From: Lachnospiraceae bacterium
Lineage (GTDB): Bacteria; Bacillota; Clostridia; Lachnospirales; Lachnospiraceae
Length of the DNA stretch: 32,790 nt
Direction: 5' to 3'
NCBI GenBank assembly: GCA_021203145.1
Contig: JAJQBS010000093.1
Location: 1 to 32,790 of the forward strand
How positions within the stretch are numbered: position 1 is the first letter of the stretch; the number at the start of each line of letters is the position of its first letter. The notes below the pieces were generated by a model that saw only the letters and a list, made by a program, of their open reading frames with translations, did no database searches and had not been told where the DNA came from. Made by a program: the position numbers and the translations under genes. Shown here in pieces: positions 21,758-31,400 of this stretch.

Positions 21758-22414
21758 TCACGCCATCATCTGCTGCAGGATATCCAGAGACTTGAACTTT
21801 CTGTCTATGGAAAGGCTGTTGTAGTAATCCTGTACTTTTCGGAATTCTGTAAAAATCTCCGGACGCAGCGTAAACTGGTACAGCTTCTGCACGGGGGCGT
21901 AGATTACGTAGGAGATTGCATATCTTGTCGACTCATGAAGAGATGGATCCTCCGCCGCCTCATAGGGGTACTCACCATTCATCACCATAGCCTTCATCTC
22001 GAAAACGCAGCGAATCAGCTCGTTGTCCGGCTGCTGTTTCGGCAGGGCGCGCAGGGTCGCATACAAAAGGTTCAGCACCCCGGACGCATCCAGGTTTTCT
22101 CTGGTGTAATATTCTGCGAGCTCCATGAAATAGCAGGCGTAGCACGCCGCGACAACATCCTCACGCACCTCCCGGAAATATTCCGAGATATCTGCCTGTA
22201 CCAGAGTATAAGCACTTTTTCCCTCGTAGACCGTAAAAATCCCAAACGCAAAAGGAGTCGCGGCTGCGAGCAGCGAACTGTTCGGCTTGCGTGCTCCTCT
22301 GGCGAACGCTGTGATTTTCCCTCTCTCCCTGGTCAGAAGAACCGTACGCCTGTCATATTCCCCCGCAGGGACGGCTGACAGCACCATGCCTGTCACCTTT
22401 AAGGGATCGCCCAT
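21758..22414 (-). CDS. recO: DNA repair protein RecO
   Basis: RecF-pathway mediator that loads RecA on single-stranded DNA covered by SSB. The 218-residue reading begins MGDPLKVTGMVLSAVPAGEYDRRTVLLTRERGKITAFARGARKP (quoted in part here as the OB-fold start), with AYTLVQADISEYF further on and the helical C-terminal domain YACYFMELAEYY and LYATLRAL. The zinc cysteines of some RecO proteins are absent. The start at 22414 has GGAGGG just before it and coincides with the conserved domain start. An in-frame ATG at 22504, overlapping the era stop codon and preceded by AAGGA, would add 30 unrelated residues; translational coupling from there is possible. It follows era directly. Confidence 0.92.
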   Translation of the reverse strand: MGDPLKVTGMVLSAVPAGEYDRRTVLLTRERGKITAFARGARKPNSSLLAAATPFAFGIFTVYEGKSAYTLVQADISEYFREVREDVVAACYACYFMELAEYYTRENLDASGVLNLLYATLRALPKQQPDNELIRCVFEMKAMVMNGEYPYEAAEDPSLHESTRYAISYVIYAPVQKLYQFTLRPEIFTEFRKVQDYYNSLSIDRKFKSLDILQQMMA

Positions 22415-22496
22415 CGCGCCTTCCCTCCCATCCTTTCCTGTCGCTGTCAAAGCCTGTCCGGTCGGGCTCCGAAATTGGGCTTTCCCGGTGTCGGAA

Positions 22497-23768
22497 CTAC
22501 CCATTCAGTTCCTTTTTATCATAGCCGAAATTTTTTATCAGGAAATCGCTGTCGCGCCAGTCCTTTTTCACCTTCACCCAGAGCTGAAGGTTGACCGGCT
22601 CTTCGAGCATCTGCTCGATCTCATAGCGCGCCTGCGAACCAATTCTGCGCAGCATCGCACCCTGTTTGCCGATAATCATACCCTTGTGCGAGTCTTTTTC
22701 GCATATGATGGTCGCCTCGATGTCCATAATCCAGTCTGCCGTCTCCCGCAGATAGACCTCCGCCTGCGCTCTGCGTCCAAGCGGAAGGTTCTGTGTACCG
22801 TCATCCCGGTACGCGGTATCCCGGGCAGGGCGCTGCCGTACGTTCGATCCCGTACCGTCTGCGGCGTTCTTCGACTGAGAGCCTGGATGTGTACCGCCTC
22901 CGGCATTCTTCAGCTGAGGATTCGGATACGTGCCGCCTCCGGCATTCCCCGGCTGAGGAGCCGGATGTGTGCCGTCTCTGGTATTTTGGGGTTGTGCGTT
23001 CAGCTCAGTGCTTCCCTTTTCCGGATGCTCGTGTCTGTGCCTGCTCTTCGCCCGGACTGCCTCCGCACGGCCTTCTTTACGTTTCTGGCTCCCCGCCGGG
23101 CGTTCCCGCATATACTCAATCGTGACCGCGATCCCATGCGGAATTTCCTCCTCCAGGCAGCGGAGTGCCTTTTCCCGGATCAGCTCTGCCACAATCTGGC
23201 GCTGCGGCTGATCGGTCACCGTATCATCATCATAAAATTTCGGACCGCAGGGAAGGTACCGGAAAATCGCGCGGATGACCTCCTCCATCCGAAGCCCCCG
23301 AAGCGCACAGACAGGTATCATGTCGGCAAAGTCATAGAGTTCCCGGTACGCATCCAGATATCCGGGGATGTCGTTTTTGTTCACCGTGTCCATTTTATTC
23401 ATAATCAGGATGACCGGCTGATGCACATTTTTCAGCATCCCGGCAATGGCGAGCTCGCCCTTTCCGATGTGATCGGTCGGCTCCACAAGCCAGAGTATGA
23501 CATCCACTTCCTTCAGCGTCTGTTCCGCTGCCGCCTCCATATACTCGCCCAGCTTATTTTTCGCCTTATGGATGCCCGGCGTATCCAGAAAAACAATCTG
23601 CCCCTCCTTCGACGTGTAAACCGTCTGTATCCGGTTGCGGGTCGTCTGCGGCTTGCTGGATGTAATCGCGATCTTCTGGCCGATCAGGTGGTTCATCAAC
23701 GTGGATTTTCCCACGTTCGGCCGCCCGATCAATGTCACGAAGCCGGATTTAAAGTCTGCGTTCTCCAT
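22497..23768 (-). CDS. era: GTPase Era with a large repeat-bearing insertion in the KH domain
   Basis: Essential GTPase for 16S rRNA maturation and 30S assembly. The G domain is normal: GRPNVGKSTL (G1, about 15-24), SSKPQTTRNRI (switch), LDTPGIHK (G3) and NKMD (G4, about 124-127). The KH RNA-binding domain has GMIIGKQG at about 363-370. Era is usually about 300 residues; this one has 423. The extra ~115 residues (about 223-338) lie between the KH domain's first strand (VAVTIEYMRER) and WIMDIEATIICEKDS. The insertion is hydrophilic, starts basic, and includes a tandem repeat of 13 residues. The frame is preserved throughout. I start at 23768, where MENADFKSGFVTLIG begins and GAGAGG precedes; the frame extends to 23906 without family features. 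The gene is followed by recO and preceded by the M16 peptidase. Confidence 0.95.
   Translation of the reverse strand: MENADFKSGFVTLIGRPNVGKSTLMNHLIGQKIAITSSKPQTTRNRIQTVYTSKEGQIVFLDTPGIHKAKNKLGEYMEAAAEQTLKEVDVILWLVEPTDHIGKGELAIAGMLKNVHQPVILIMNKMDTVNKNDIPGYLDAYRELYDFADMIPVCALRGLRMEEVIRAIFRYLPCGPKFYDDDTVTDQPQRQIVAELIREKALRCLEEEIPHGIAVTIEYMRERPAGSQKRKEGRAEAVRAKSRHRHEHPEKGSTELNAQPQNTRDGTHPAPQPGNAGGGTYPNPQLKNAGGGTHPGSQSKNAADGTGSNVRQRPARDTAYRDDGTQNLPLGRRAQAEVYLRETADWIMDIEATIICEKDSHKGMIIGKQGAMLRRIGSQARYEIEQMLEEPVNLQLWVKVKKDWRDSDFLIKNFGYDKKELNG
22864..23000. repeat. 39-bp tandem repeat inside era
   Basis: Three 39-base units, 22864-22902, 22903-22941 and 22942-22980, followed by a partial fourth of about 20 bases. 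They encode 13-residue blocks of the form NAGGGTHPxPQxK in the Era insertion. Units differ at several positions, so the array is not a recent perfect expansion, and all length changes keep the reading frame. Confidence 0.9.
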
Positions 23769-23954
23769 TCTAATGTCCTCTCTGTCTCTTTCCATGTGCA
23801 TGTGCCGCAAAGGGAGGCGCCGGCGCTTCAACCGGCTTTTCGCAGAGCGGCAAACAGGAAGCATTTTCTGCTCCGGCAGCCAAAATGCCTGGCTGTCCGA
23901 CCGCATAGACCAGACATCTGGCCGTCCTGTCCGGCCGCATGCAATGCCCCGACG

Positions 23955-26900
23955 TCAGGCCGTCCGGCTCCCTGTCAGGGGCTTCACAGATCCAAACAGG
24001 TCTTCCGCCTCTTTGATCTTTTCTTCATTTCCTACCACGCAGAATGCCTGATCATCAAGCACCGCCTGCACAATCGGCGCGAGGGCACGGATCTGTTCCG
24101 GCGTCGCTGCAAGAATTTCATCACGTTCCCTCTGGACGTCCTCTTCCGTGATCTGTCCGAAATACGCGTTCAGAGACCGCGATCCCTTCATCATCGGTGT
24201 CAGAGGCGTATCCAGATCACTGATTGTACCGATAATGTATTTGGTCATCTCGCGCTCATCGGTGTCAAATCCCTTAAGGTACTCCGGAATGCCCTCGAAT
24301 ACTTCATTGGTGCCGCGCAGATGCGGATCGCGGTAGGATACCAGATAGGAATCTCCCATGCGTCCAAAGGAACACATGCACCCATACGCGCCGCCCTTCA
24401 CGCGAATGTTCACCCACAGATACTCATAGCTCATCAGAACCTTCAGAATCTTAAGTGCCCCCGTATACGGCAGACCGGCTCTGCGGAAATTGCCGGCACG
24501 CGCCACGTACTGCACCTGTCCGGGAGTCGTAAAACCCTCGTTCTTTTTATCCGGAACAAATGCCCGGACACGGGGTGCCAAATCCTCCGCCGCCTGTACA
24601 GGGCAGGAGCCATCTGCTTCGGGAGTCTTCGCCGCCTGATCAGAATGAATCCCATCCGTTCCGGGAGCCTTCGCCGCCTTTGCCGGGCAGGAGCCATCTG
24701 CTTCAGGCTCGCTCTCCATCCTGGCTGGGCAATCCACATTCTGTCCAAGCTCCTTTCGGAATGCTTCAAGCGGTGCGCGCAGTGCCTCCAGACCTTCCTT
24801 ATCGCATGTCACACTGACAAACAGATTTTCCTCACGAAACAGCAGAGCGACAAGAGAGCGAAGTTTTTCTTTAAGGGTTTCCTTCTTCTCATCAAACTGT
24901 TTTTCAAGGTTCGCCACCAGCTCATAAAAAGCAATACCGCTCACTGCGTCATTGAACGCGCCAAATTCCGTCAAATATGACAGTGCGCGGCCAACCGCCG
25001 CCTGATGTCCGGCGGACGCCAGCTGCATCGACAGCCGCGACTCCAGCTTCGCGAGGATTTCATACAGCCGCTTGTCATCGTCAAAGCGCGAGGAGAGGAT
25101 TTCTTCCGACATCTTCAGCGCGTACGGAAGCTTCCCATAAAGTACACGTGAGCGAATCCCTGCAAAGGAGCGGATACCGCTCCTCCCACAGTCGCCCTGT
25201 TCCTGTCCTTCCGAAGGGAGCGGGAATACACTGACGCCAGCTGAAATCCCGCCGGTATTCATATTGATATCATTATTCAGGTCGCTGTAAGAAAAATGCT
25301 CCGTATCCACCATGCCAAGCACAGCCTTTAATATCCCGAGATATCCAAGATCCTCTACCGGCACCTGACCGGCGTCAAACAGCAGATCCAGGTAGGCAAT
25401 CCCATTCGTAAATACATCATGATGCAGTACGGTAATTCCATCCCAGTCGTATGGTTCATTTTCAAACGATGCAGCTTGTTTCCCAATATCCGCGCGTGTC
25501 AGCATCGGCAGTCTGCTCAATTCTTCCAGCGTGGACGGTGTCTCCTGAAAGGCTCTGAGCCTTCCCGTCGCGGCAATCAGCTCGTCAATCTGCGCCGCAT
25601 CCAGAGATTCCTTATAGGCGCGAAGCTTCTTCCGGAGCGCCGCGTCCGTCTTCGCGGTCAGCCCCCGCTCAGGGATAAGCTCTACCAGAGAGGTATGTGT
25701 ATTATCCAGGAGCCAGTTTCGGATCAGATCTTCAAAATAAGAAGTCTCTACACGCTCTCTCAGAGCCGCGTATACATCCAGCTGCTTCAGGTAATCGAAC
25801 GGCGCATCCTCATCATACAGCCAGCTGTCAAACACGTCCATCCCGTAAATCAGCCCTTTCGGAGCCGTCCCATAATCCGCCTCGCGGAATTTGAACTCCA
25901 TAGAATTGATCCCGGCGTAAAGTGCTTTTTTATCCACACCTTCTTCAACGATTTGCTCCAGCGTCTTTCGAATCACAGAAAGAAAACGCTCCGAATCCTT
26001 TTCATTCGCGTTTTTCGCGATGATCGTCAGATAAGGCTGATACACCCCTCCCTCGTAATCTCCCATAATATCGTTGCCGATCCCAGCATCTAGCAGCGCC
26101 TGCTTCAGCCTTGCCCCCGGCGCGGACAAAAGCGCGTACTCCAGCACATCAAATGCATTGGAAAGCTCTACCTGGGTGCCTGTGCCGATCACAGCGCTCC
26201 ACGCAAGATAAGTGCTGTCCTTCAGGGAATCCTCCCCTTCTTCCGCCAGGCCTTCACAGAAAGCCTCATCCATCGCCGAGACGGGGTAGCTGCGCTTTAC
26301 GATGTGCATCTCCTCAAAAGGCGCCTGCAGGCCGATGACCGTTTTCTCATCCGATCGCTCAAATGCACTCAGATACTCCTGATCCAGCCACGTCAGTCGC
26401 TCCTCAATGTCCATATTTCCGTAAAAATAAATATAACTGTTTGAAGGATGATAATATTTTTTATGGAAAGCAAGGAAATCCTCATATTTCAGCTCTGGAA
26501 TATGCTCGGGGTCTCCGCCCGACTCGACTCCGTACACGGTATCCGGGAAAAGGCTGTCCATGATCGTGCGCTCCAGCATATCCTCCGGCGATGAAAAGGC
26601 TCCCTTCATCTCATTATAGACCACGCCGTTAATGGTAAGCTCGTCCTCCGGCTTTTCAATCAGATAGCTCCAGCCCTCCTGCCGGAAAATCTGCTCATTC
26701 CGATAAATATTCGGATAAAAAACCGCGTCCAGATACACGTCCATCAGATTACAGAAATCCTTGTCATTGCAGCTCGCAATCGGATACATTGTCTTGTCCG
26801 GGTAAGTCATCGCGTTCAGAAATGTGTTCAGCGAGCCCTTGACCAGCTCTACAAACGGATCCTTCATCGGAAACTTGCGGCTGCCGCAGAGCACGCTGTG

Positions 26901-27101
26901 TTCCAGAATGTGAGGGACGCCGGTGCTGTCCGTTGGCAGCGTCTTAAACGCGATATTAAACACCTTGTTCTCATCCTCATTTTGCAGCACCAGGATCCGC
27001 GCCCCGCTCTTTTTATGGCGCAGAAGATATCCGTCTGACCGGATATCCTCAATTCTCTCCTGCTGCAAAAGCTCATACTGTGAAAGAACTTCCAGATTCA
27101 T
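23955..27101 (-). CDS. M16 family zinc peptidase (presequence protease/insulinase type)
   Basis: Large zinc metallopeptidase of 1048 residues, with two homologous halves joined by a linker, as in presequence protease-type M16C enzymes that degrade peptides in a closed chamber. The inverted zinc motif HILEH is at residues 64-68 within GVPHILEHSVLCGS, followed by KFPMKDPFVELVKGSLNTFLNA, a strong family match. NGVVYNEMKGAFSSPEDM holds the distal glutamate region. In the second half, GGAYGCMCSFGRMGDSYLVSYRDPHL is the Arg/Tyr substrate-binding strand. There is no signal peptide, so it should be cytoplasmic. Between about residues 797 and 838 a tandem repeat is inserted. AAGGGA precedes the start at 27101. 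It lies upstream of era and 120 bases after the DUF1461 gene. Confidence 0.94.
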   Translation of the reverse strand: MNLEVLSQYELLQQERIEDIRSDGYLLRHKKSGARILVLQNEDENKVFNIAFKTLPTDSTGVPHILEHSVLCGSRKFPMKDPFVELVKGSLNTFLNAMTYPDKTMYPIASCNDKDFCNLMDVYLDAVFYPNIYRNEQIFRQEGWSYLIEKPEDELTINGVVYNEMKGAFSSPEDMLERTIMDSLFPDTVYGVESGGDPEHIPELKYEDFLAFHKKYYHPSNSYIYFYGNMDIEERLTWLDQEYLSAFERSDEKTVIGLQAPFEEMHIVKRSYPVSAMDEAFCEGLAEEGEDSLKDSTYLAWSAVIGTGTQVELSNAFDVLEYALLSAPGARLKQALLDAGIGNDIMGDYEGGVYQPYLTIIAKNANEKDSERFLSVIRKTLEQIVEEGVDKKALYAGINSMEFKFREADYGTAPKGLIYGMDVFDSWLYDEDAPFDYLKQLDVYAALRERVETSYFEDLIRNWLLDNTHTSLVELIPERGLTAKTDAALRKKLRAYKESLDAAQIDELIAATGRLRAFQETPSTLEELSRLPMLTRADIGKQAASFENEPYDWDGITVLHHDVFTNGIAYLDLLFDAGQVPVEDLGYLGILKAVLGMVDTEHFSYSDLNNDINMNTGGISAGVSVFPLPSEGQEQGDCGRSGIRSFAGIRSRVLYGKLPYALKMSEEILSSRFDDDKRLYEILAKLESRLSMQLASAGHQAAVGRALSYLTEFGAFNDAVSGIAFYELVANLEKQFDEKKETLKEKLRSLVALLFREENLFVSVTCDKEGLEALRAPLEAFRKELGQNVDCPARMESEPEADGSCPAKAAKAPGTDGIHSDQAAKTPEADGSCPVQAAEDLAPRVRAFVPDKKNEGFTTPGQVQYVARAGNFRRAGLPYTGALKILKVLMSYEYLWVNIRVKGGAYGCMCSFGRMGDSYLVSYRDPHLRGTNEVFEGIPEYLKGFDTDEREMTKYIIGTISDLDTPLTPMMKGSRSLNAYFGQITEEDVQRERDEILAATPEQIRALAPIVQAVLDDQAFCVVGNEEKIKEAEDLFGSVKPLTGSRTA
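24588..24713. repeat. 42-bp tandem repeat inside the M16 peptidase gene
   Basis: Three exact-length 42-base units, 24588-24629, 24630-24671 and 24672-24713, each beginning CGCCGCCT on the plus strand. They encode 14-residue blocks such as PEADGSCPAKAAKA on the minus strand. The first and third units are the most alike. The array is in frame and lies in a surface-exposed type of hydrophilic linker. Confidence 0.92.
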
Positions 27102-27223
27102 AATTTTCCATCCCTTTCGTTATATAATGATAATCGAGCCGTCTCCAGACGGGTATCTTCGGCGCCTGTCGACATCAGCCAAAGCGCTGCAGGAACACTG
27201 CCTTATCCTTGCACATTCCACCC

Positions 27224-27898
27224 TCAGTCTGCCTCCGGACGGTAAGGGCGTATTTTTTTCAGCAGCCGGTACAGGACCCCTGTCAGTATTCCTCCCAAAA
27301 GCAAAAATATCAGGATCGCTGCCGCACAATGCGCAAAAAACATATCCGGCAGGATCAGAATCACCGGATCCGTAATCGGGTCAAACAGCCAGTAATCATT
27401 CTGGAAAAACAATTCGTGAAAGCGGACGAAAAAAGAGTCCCAGTCCCATACAGCACAAATTCCCAGTATTATCGGTACCACGAACGTCAGCAGGGAAATC
27501 AGCTTCAGTCCCCCATACTCGCGCCGGGGCAGCTTCCGGAAAAGCAATACCAGTACGGCCGCACCTGATACCATGCATAAAATCTGGATGGCTATAAAAA
27601 TGCGCTTTACCTCTTTGAAATGAATCTCCGCCTCGTCCGACATCGGGAAATCCGGAAATTCCAGGTCGTTCACGCCCTTGAAGAGCAGGTTGTAATCAAT
27701 CAGCGCGTCATAGTTTTCGCGAATCAATTCCTCCGAATAGCCGGTTTCAGCCTCCAGATCCAGATAATCAATATCAAAGTAATAAATGCACCGAAGATTC
27801 AGCACCAGAACTACCGACAGACAAACCAAAAAGAGGAACCCCACCAGTCCCAGAAACAAATCGCCTATCCTGGATCGAATGCCCATACGCAGACCCAT
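27224..27898 (-). CDS. DUF1461 (TIGR01906-type) integral membrane protein
   Basis: A 224-residue membrane protein of a Firmicute family of unknown function. The layout fits: a first membrane segment (FLGLVGFLFLVCLSVVLVLNL), an extracytoplasmic acidic loop containing SEELIRENYDALIDYNLLF, then three more hydrophobic segments (about IFIAIQILCMVSGAAVLVLLF, LISLLTFVVPIILGICAVW and AAAILIFLLLGGILTGVLY). The Leu/Ile-rich loop after the first helix with the ENYD-type motif is what I recognise. A GAGGGAT ribosome site precedes the ATG at 27898, and MGIRS at 27886 is an alternative start. It opens the run toward the M16 peptidase and has its own promoter at 27980-28008. No function can be given. Confidence 0.8.
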   Translation of the reverse strand: MGLRMGIRSRIGDLFLGLVGFLFLVCLSVVLVLNLRCIYYFDIDYLDLEAETGYSEELIRENYDALIDYNLLFKGVNDLEFPDFPMSDEAEIHFKEVKRIFIAIQILCMVSGAAVLVLLFRKLPRREYGGLKLISLLTFVVPIILGICAVWDWDSFFVRFHELFFQNDYWLFDPITDPVILILPDMFFAHCAAAILIFLLLGGILTGVLYRLLKKIRPYRPEAD

Positions 27899-27979
27899 CT
27901 TTATCCCTCTTTTCTGTTGCTCTCAAAGGCTGGCCATTTCCTGTTTTCCAGGCCAGTTGTTTTTTACTTCCAGAGAGCT

Positions 27980-28008
27980 ACTATACCACAAAAAAATACG
28001 CTTGTAAA
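27980..28008 (-). promoter_or_regulatory. Promoter of the DUF1461 gene
   Basis: On the minus strand TTTACA (28003-28008), a 17-base spacer and TATAGT (27980-27985), about 80 bases upstream of the start codon. It may drive the whole DUF1461, M16, era, recO run, since I see no strong terminator between those genes. Confidence 0.6.
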
Positions 28009-28235
28009 TCGGGTATCTTTTTTAAAGCTGATTCGGGATAATGCACACCTTATATTAGCCTTTTCCCAGGAAGGAGGCATTTTAAGTGCCACAGCTATTT
28101 AGAATTGGTATATCATTGACAAATTGTATGAACAATTTGGAGAAATAAGGTATTTTTGTTAAATTATGTATGTTGAAATTCTCTCTGCGGTGTCATGGCA
28201 AATGGCAAGTCCCGTTTTTTGATAATAAACACTCA
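28009..28235. other. AT-rich intergenic stretch with no recognised feature
   Basis: About 230 bases between the DUF1461 promoter and the terminator hairpin. It contains an AAGGAGG-like motif near 28070 and TTGACA at about 28117 on the plus strand, but no good -10 at the right distance and no open frame with protein-like features. I see no gene here. Confidence 0.5.
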
Positions 28236-28275
28236 AAACCCCTGCCAGACCGTGAAAACGGTCTGGCAGGGGTTT
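28236..28275. terminator. Strong hairpin terminator downstream of the surface protein
   Basis: Perfect 18-base stem: 28236-28253 (AAACCCCTGCCAGACCGT) pairs with 28258-28275, with a four-base loop. The stem has A/T ends on both sides, so it can terminate from both directions. It is about 210 bases past the surface protein stop codon on the minus strand, beyond the palindromic element at 28291-28424. Confidence 0.85.
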
Positions 28276-28290
28276 GTTCGTTTTATACTC

Positions 28291-28424
28291 GTAACTGTTC
28301 AGTACCTTCACAGTTACGAGGGAAAAGCCCATTTAAAATCGCTTCGCGATGGGGCTTTTCCCCGCATGCTCTATACTTTCATACGTACCTCGCAGCAAGT
28401 GCGAGGTACTGTCCTGAATAGTTA
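28291..28424. repeat. Complex palindromic intergenic element
   Basis: About 134 bases with inverted ends: GTAACTGTTCAGTACC at 28291-28306 and GGTACTGTCCTGAATAGTTAC at the right end (to 28424), complementary apart from a small insertion and one mismatch. Inside are a hairpin GTAACTG/CAGTTAC, a second with GGGAAAAGCCC and GGGCTTTTCCC arms, and a third with TACCTCGCA and TGCGAGGTA arms. It has no coding capacity. The shape suggests a small non-autonomous mobile or REP-like element. Confidence 0.6.
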
Positions 28425-28483
28425 CTTATACTCTTGATCCGTCAAAGGAAGTTTCACTCAGTCCACTTCCGCTTATCTGCTCA

Positions 28484-31400
28484 CTATCTCTCGCTTCTTC
28501 TCCTGCGGATGAATACCACCAGAAGGATGATGAAGACCAGGCAGGCGATGGCTGCTATTGCCGCCACCGCGAAGATCGGTGTGGAATCTCCGGTCTCTAC
28601 GGATTCGAGGGATGTCACGATATTAAAGGTAACGGATGTCGTGGCGGTCGTTCCGTCAGCCACCCAGGACGTCCCGTCATATACCTGTCTCGCGAATGTT
28701 ACCTTCAGCGTGTACTCTCCGGTTTTCTTGATCGACATGGATGTCTCATACGGAGAGGAGGACCAGGTATTCGATACATTCCCGATCTGATATCCGGTCG
28801 GTACATAGCGGATATCACCAGGGTTCGGATCCGTATTGGACATTCCGGCTCCGACCGGGGTAAAGGTCAGTTTTTCGTTTGCCAGGTACGAGCCGCCTTC
28901 TGTAATGCCGCTGATGTAGTTGCTCGCCTCTGTCGGCCCGTCCTCATAGTTGGCGGTGATTGTCACATTACTCGCCGAGAGGGTAGCCGTCGTGGTCGCG
29001 CGGGAGGAATCCGTAAAGGTCACGCCGTCGCTTGAAGCGGTCCATGCACTGAACTGCTTGCCGCTCGCCGGGTAATTGGCCGTGATTGTAACGGTATCAC
29101 CATAGTAGTAATAGGTCTGGCTCGCGGTGCCGTTTACTATGGTAAGTGTATACTGCGCCGGCTTGTAATTCGCAGTCACTGACACATCCGCCGAAGGCAT
29201 CGTAAAGGTCGTGGTCGATGCTGTCGAATCCGCGAGGGTCACATTCTGCGTACCTACTGTCCAGTAGTCAAACTCATATCCGGCCGCCGGAGTCGCCGCG
29301 GTGATGGTAACTGTCGTGCCCGCTGTGGTCTCAGAGTAGTCTGTTGAGCCGTTCGTCACGGTCACGCTGTATTTTACTCCGGTATAAGTCGCCGCAAGGG
29401 TAAGGTCTCCTTCTACAGCCAGGACAAGCGTCGCGGAAGAAGCGTCCTCCTCGTCAAGGTCATAATCTCCTGACTGCACTTCCCAGCCCGCAAATTCCTC
29501 TTCACTCGCAGCCTCATTCGCTGTTATCGTGATCTGAGCGCCATCCTCAAAGGTATGAGAGGTATACATACCATTGATCAGGCCATTTTTTACAGTCACT
29601 GTATAAGTGTCCGGAAGAGATACGTAGTTTGCCTCCACTGTCACATTGCCGGCAGGCATTGTGAAGGAGGTCGTCTGAACAGACTCATTCTCAAATGTCA
29701 CGTCCGTCGAATCGTCCGCCACAGTCCATCCGTCAAACTCAGTGCCATCCGCAGCATCATTCGCAATGATACTCACCGTAGAGCCATATTCAAAGGTACC
29801 CGCTGTATCGCCCGAACCAAGCGTACCATCTACGACGGTCACCGTGTAGGATGCATTCGTGAATTTCGCCGTAAGAGTGGCGTCCTGGGCATTATCTGCT
29901 GACATCGTAACCAGTGTGCTGCCGTCACTCTGCGTCGTCAGAGTCACTGGACCTGAACCGCTTGTGACTGTCCAGCTGCCAAAGGTTTTCCCTGTCTCCG
30001 TAGTCGTGGCATCCGGTACTGTACAGCTTCCTCCGGCAGTCAGCGTATAAGTGCCCGTCGACGATCCGTTTACAATCGTGGTAAGCGTATACGTTGTCTC
30101 CGTGTAATTTGCCTTGATTGTCACATCGTATGCCGGCATGGTGAACGTAGTTTTCACGCTGGACGCGTCAGCAAATGTCGCCGTGTCGGTATCAACCACA
30201 GTGGTGTCTATGGTCCAGCCGGTAAACGTATAATTGGCTATTGTCGGTGCTGACAGGGAAACCCCTGTACCACTTGTAATGTCTGGAATAGATGTTGCAG
30301 CCTGCAGGGTGCTGCCATCATCAGAAACATAATTGATGGTCAGAGTATAGGTCGGGGTAACTTCGGTATAAGAAGCCGTCGCCGTCACATTCAACGCGGG
30401 CATGGTAAATGTATAAGTCCCGCTATTTTCAACCACCGTAATTATTTCACTGGTTGTATCATTTACCACCGTCCACCCGGAGAAGGTATAACCATCGTAA
30501 GCACCGGCAGAAGGTAATGTAACTGTTGCGTTTTCTGTGTATGTGCTGCTATCAGTCTCTGACTCTGTAGTCTCGCCGACAGTATAAACATATGTCACAG
30601 TATAAGTAGCAGCCGTGCCCTCACCCGCCTGCTCCGCGTCGTCGTCCGTCACGTCGACTACCACGATTCCGCTGTTGTCGTCTGAAGATTCGGTCGCCGT
30701 GGTCTCCGCAGTCGTTTCGGCGGTCGTCTCTTCTGTCGTCTCAGATACCGACGCCACGGATGCTGTCGTCCCGGACGTCTCCGCCGCCGTGTAGGTGGCC
30801 AGAATGGTCACATCTGTATCCGGCACGGTGAAGCTGATCGTCTGTGCGGTCAGATCATCCAGTGCGACATTGAGGGTAGATACATACCAGCCACTGAAGG
30901 TATAGCCGTCCAGCGTATCAGCTGTAAATGTGACAGTATCACCGGCAGCGTAAGTATTCACAACCGAGTAAGCATATCCATCTGCTCCTGTATCTCCATA
31001 CACAGACACGTTTGAATAAGTGATGTCTGCAGTCGATGTATCGCCAATCACCACTACATCGGCAGAACTGTCATCTGTGGTCGCGTCTGTCTGTGCCTGG
31101 GTCTCTTCCGCAGGTGCTTCCGTCTCCTGGGCCGGTGCCTGGGTCTCTGCTACTGTTGCCTCGGTCTCGACAACCGCTGCCTGTGTCTCTTCTGCCGGTG
31201 CCTCGGTCTCTGCCGCTGCTGCCTGGGTCTCTTCCACGGGTGCCTCCGTCTCTTCAACCGGAGCTTCCGTCTCCACCGGAGCCTCGGTCTCGACGACCTT
31301 CTCCTGATAATTTGCCGTCACGGTAACGCCCTTGCCCGTCATCGACAGGGTCGTTTCCGCACTCGATGCATCCGCAACCGACACCGTAACCGTATCATCT

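Noticed and set aside
22864..24713. Possible CRISPR array because of 39-42 bp regular repeats
   Set aside because: The units are directly adjacent without spacers, lie in coding frames, and no cas genes are near. They are coding minisatellites.
22287..24980. 897-codon open frame on the plus strand
   Set aside because: It is antisense to recO, era and the M16 gene. Its length is an effect of composition and of the repeat arrays; the minus-strand genes have all family motifs.
28117..28160. TTGACA on the plus strand as a promoter for a rightward transcript
   Set aside because: No acceptable -10 at 16-18 bases and no rightward gene follows.
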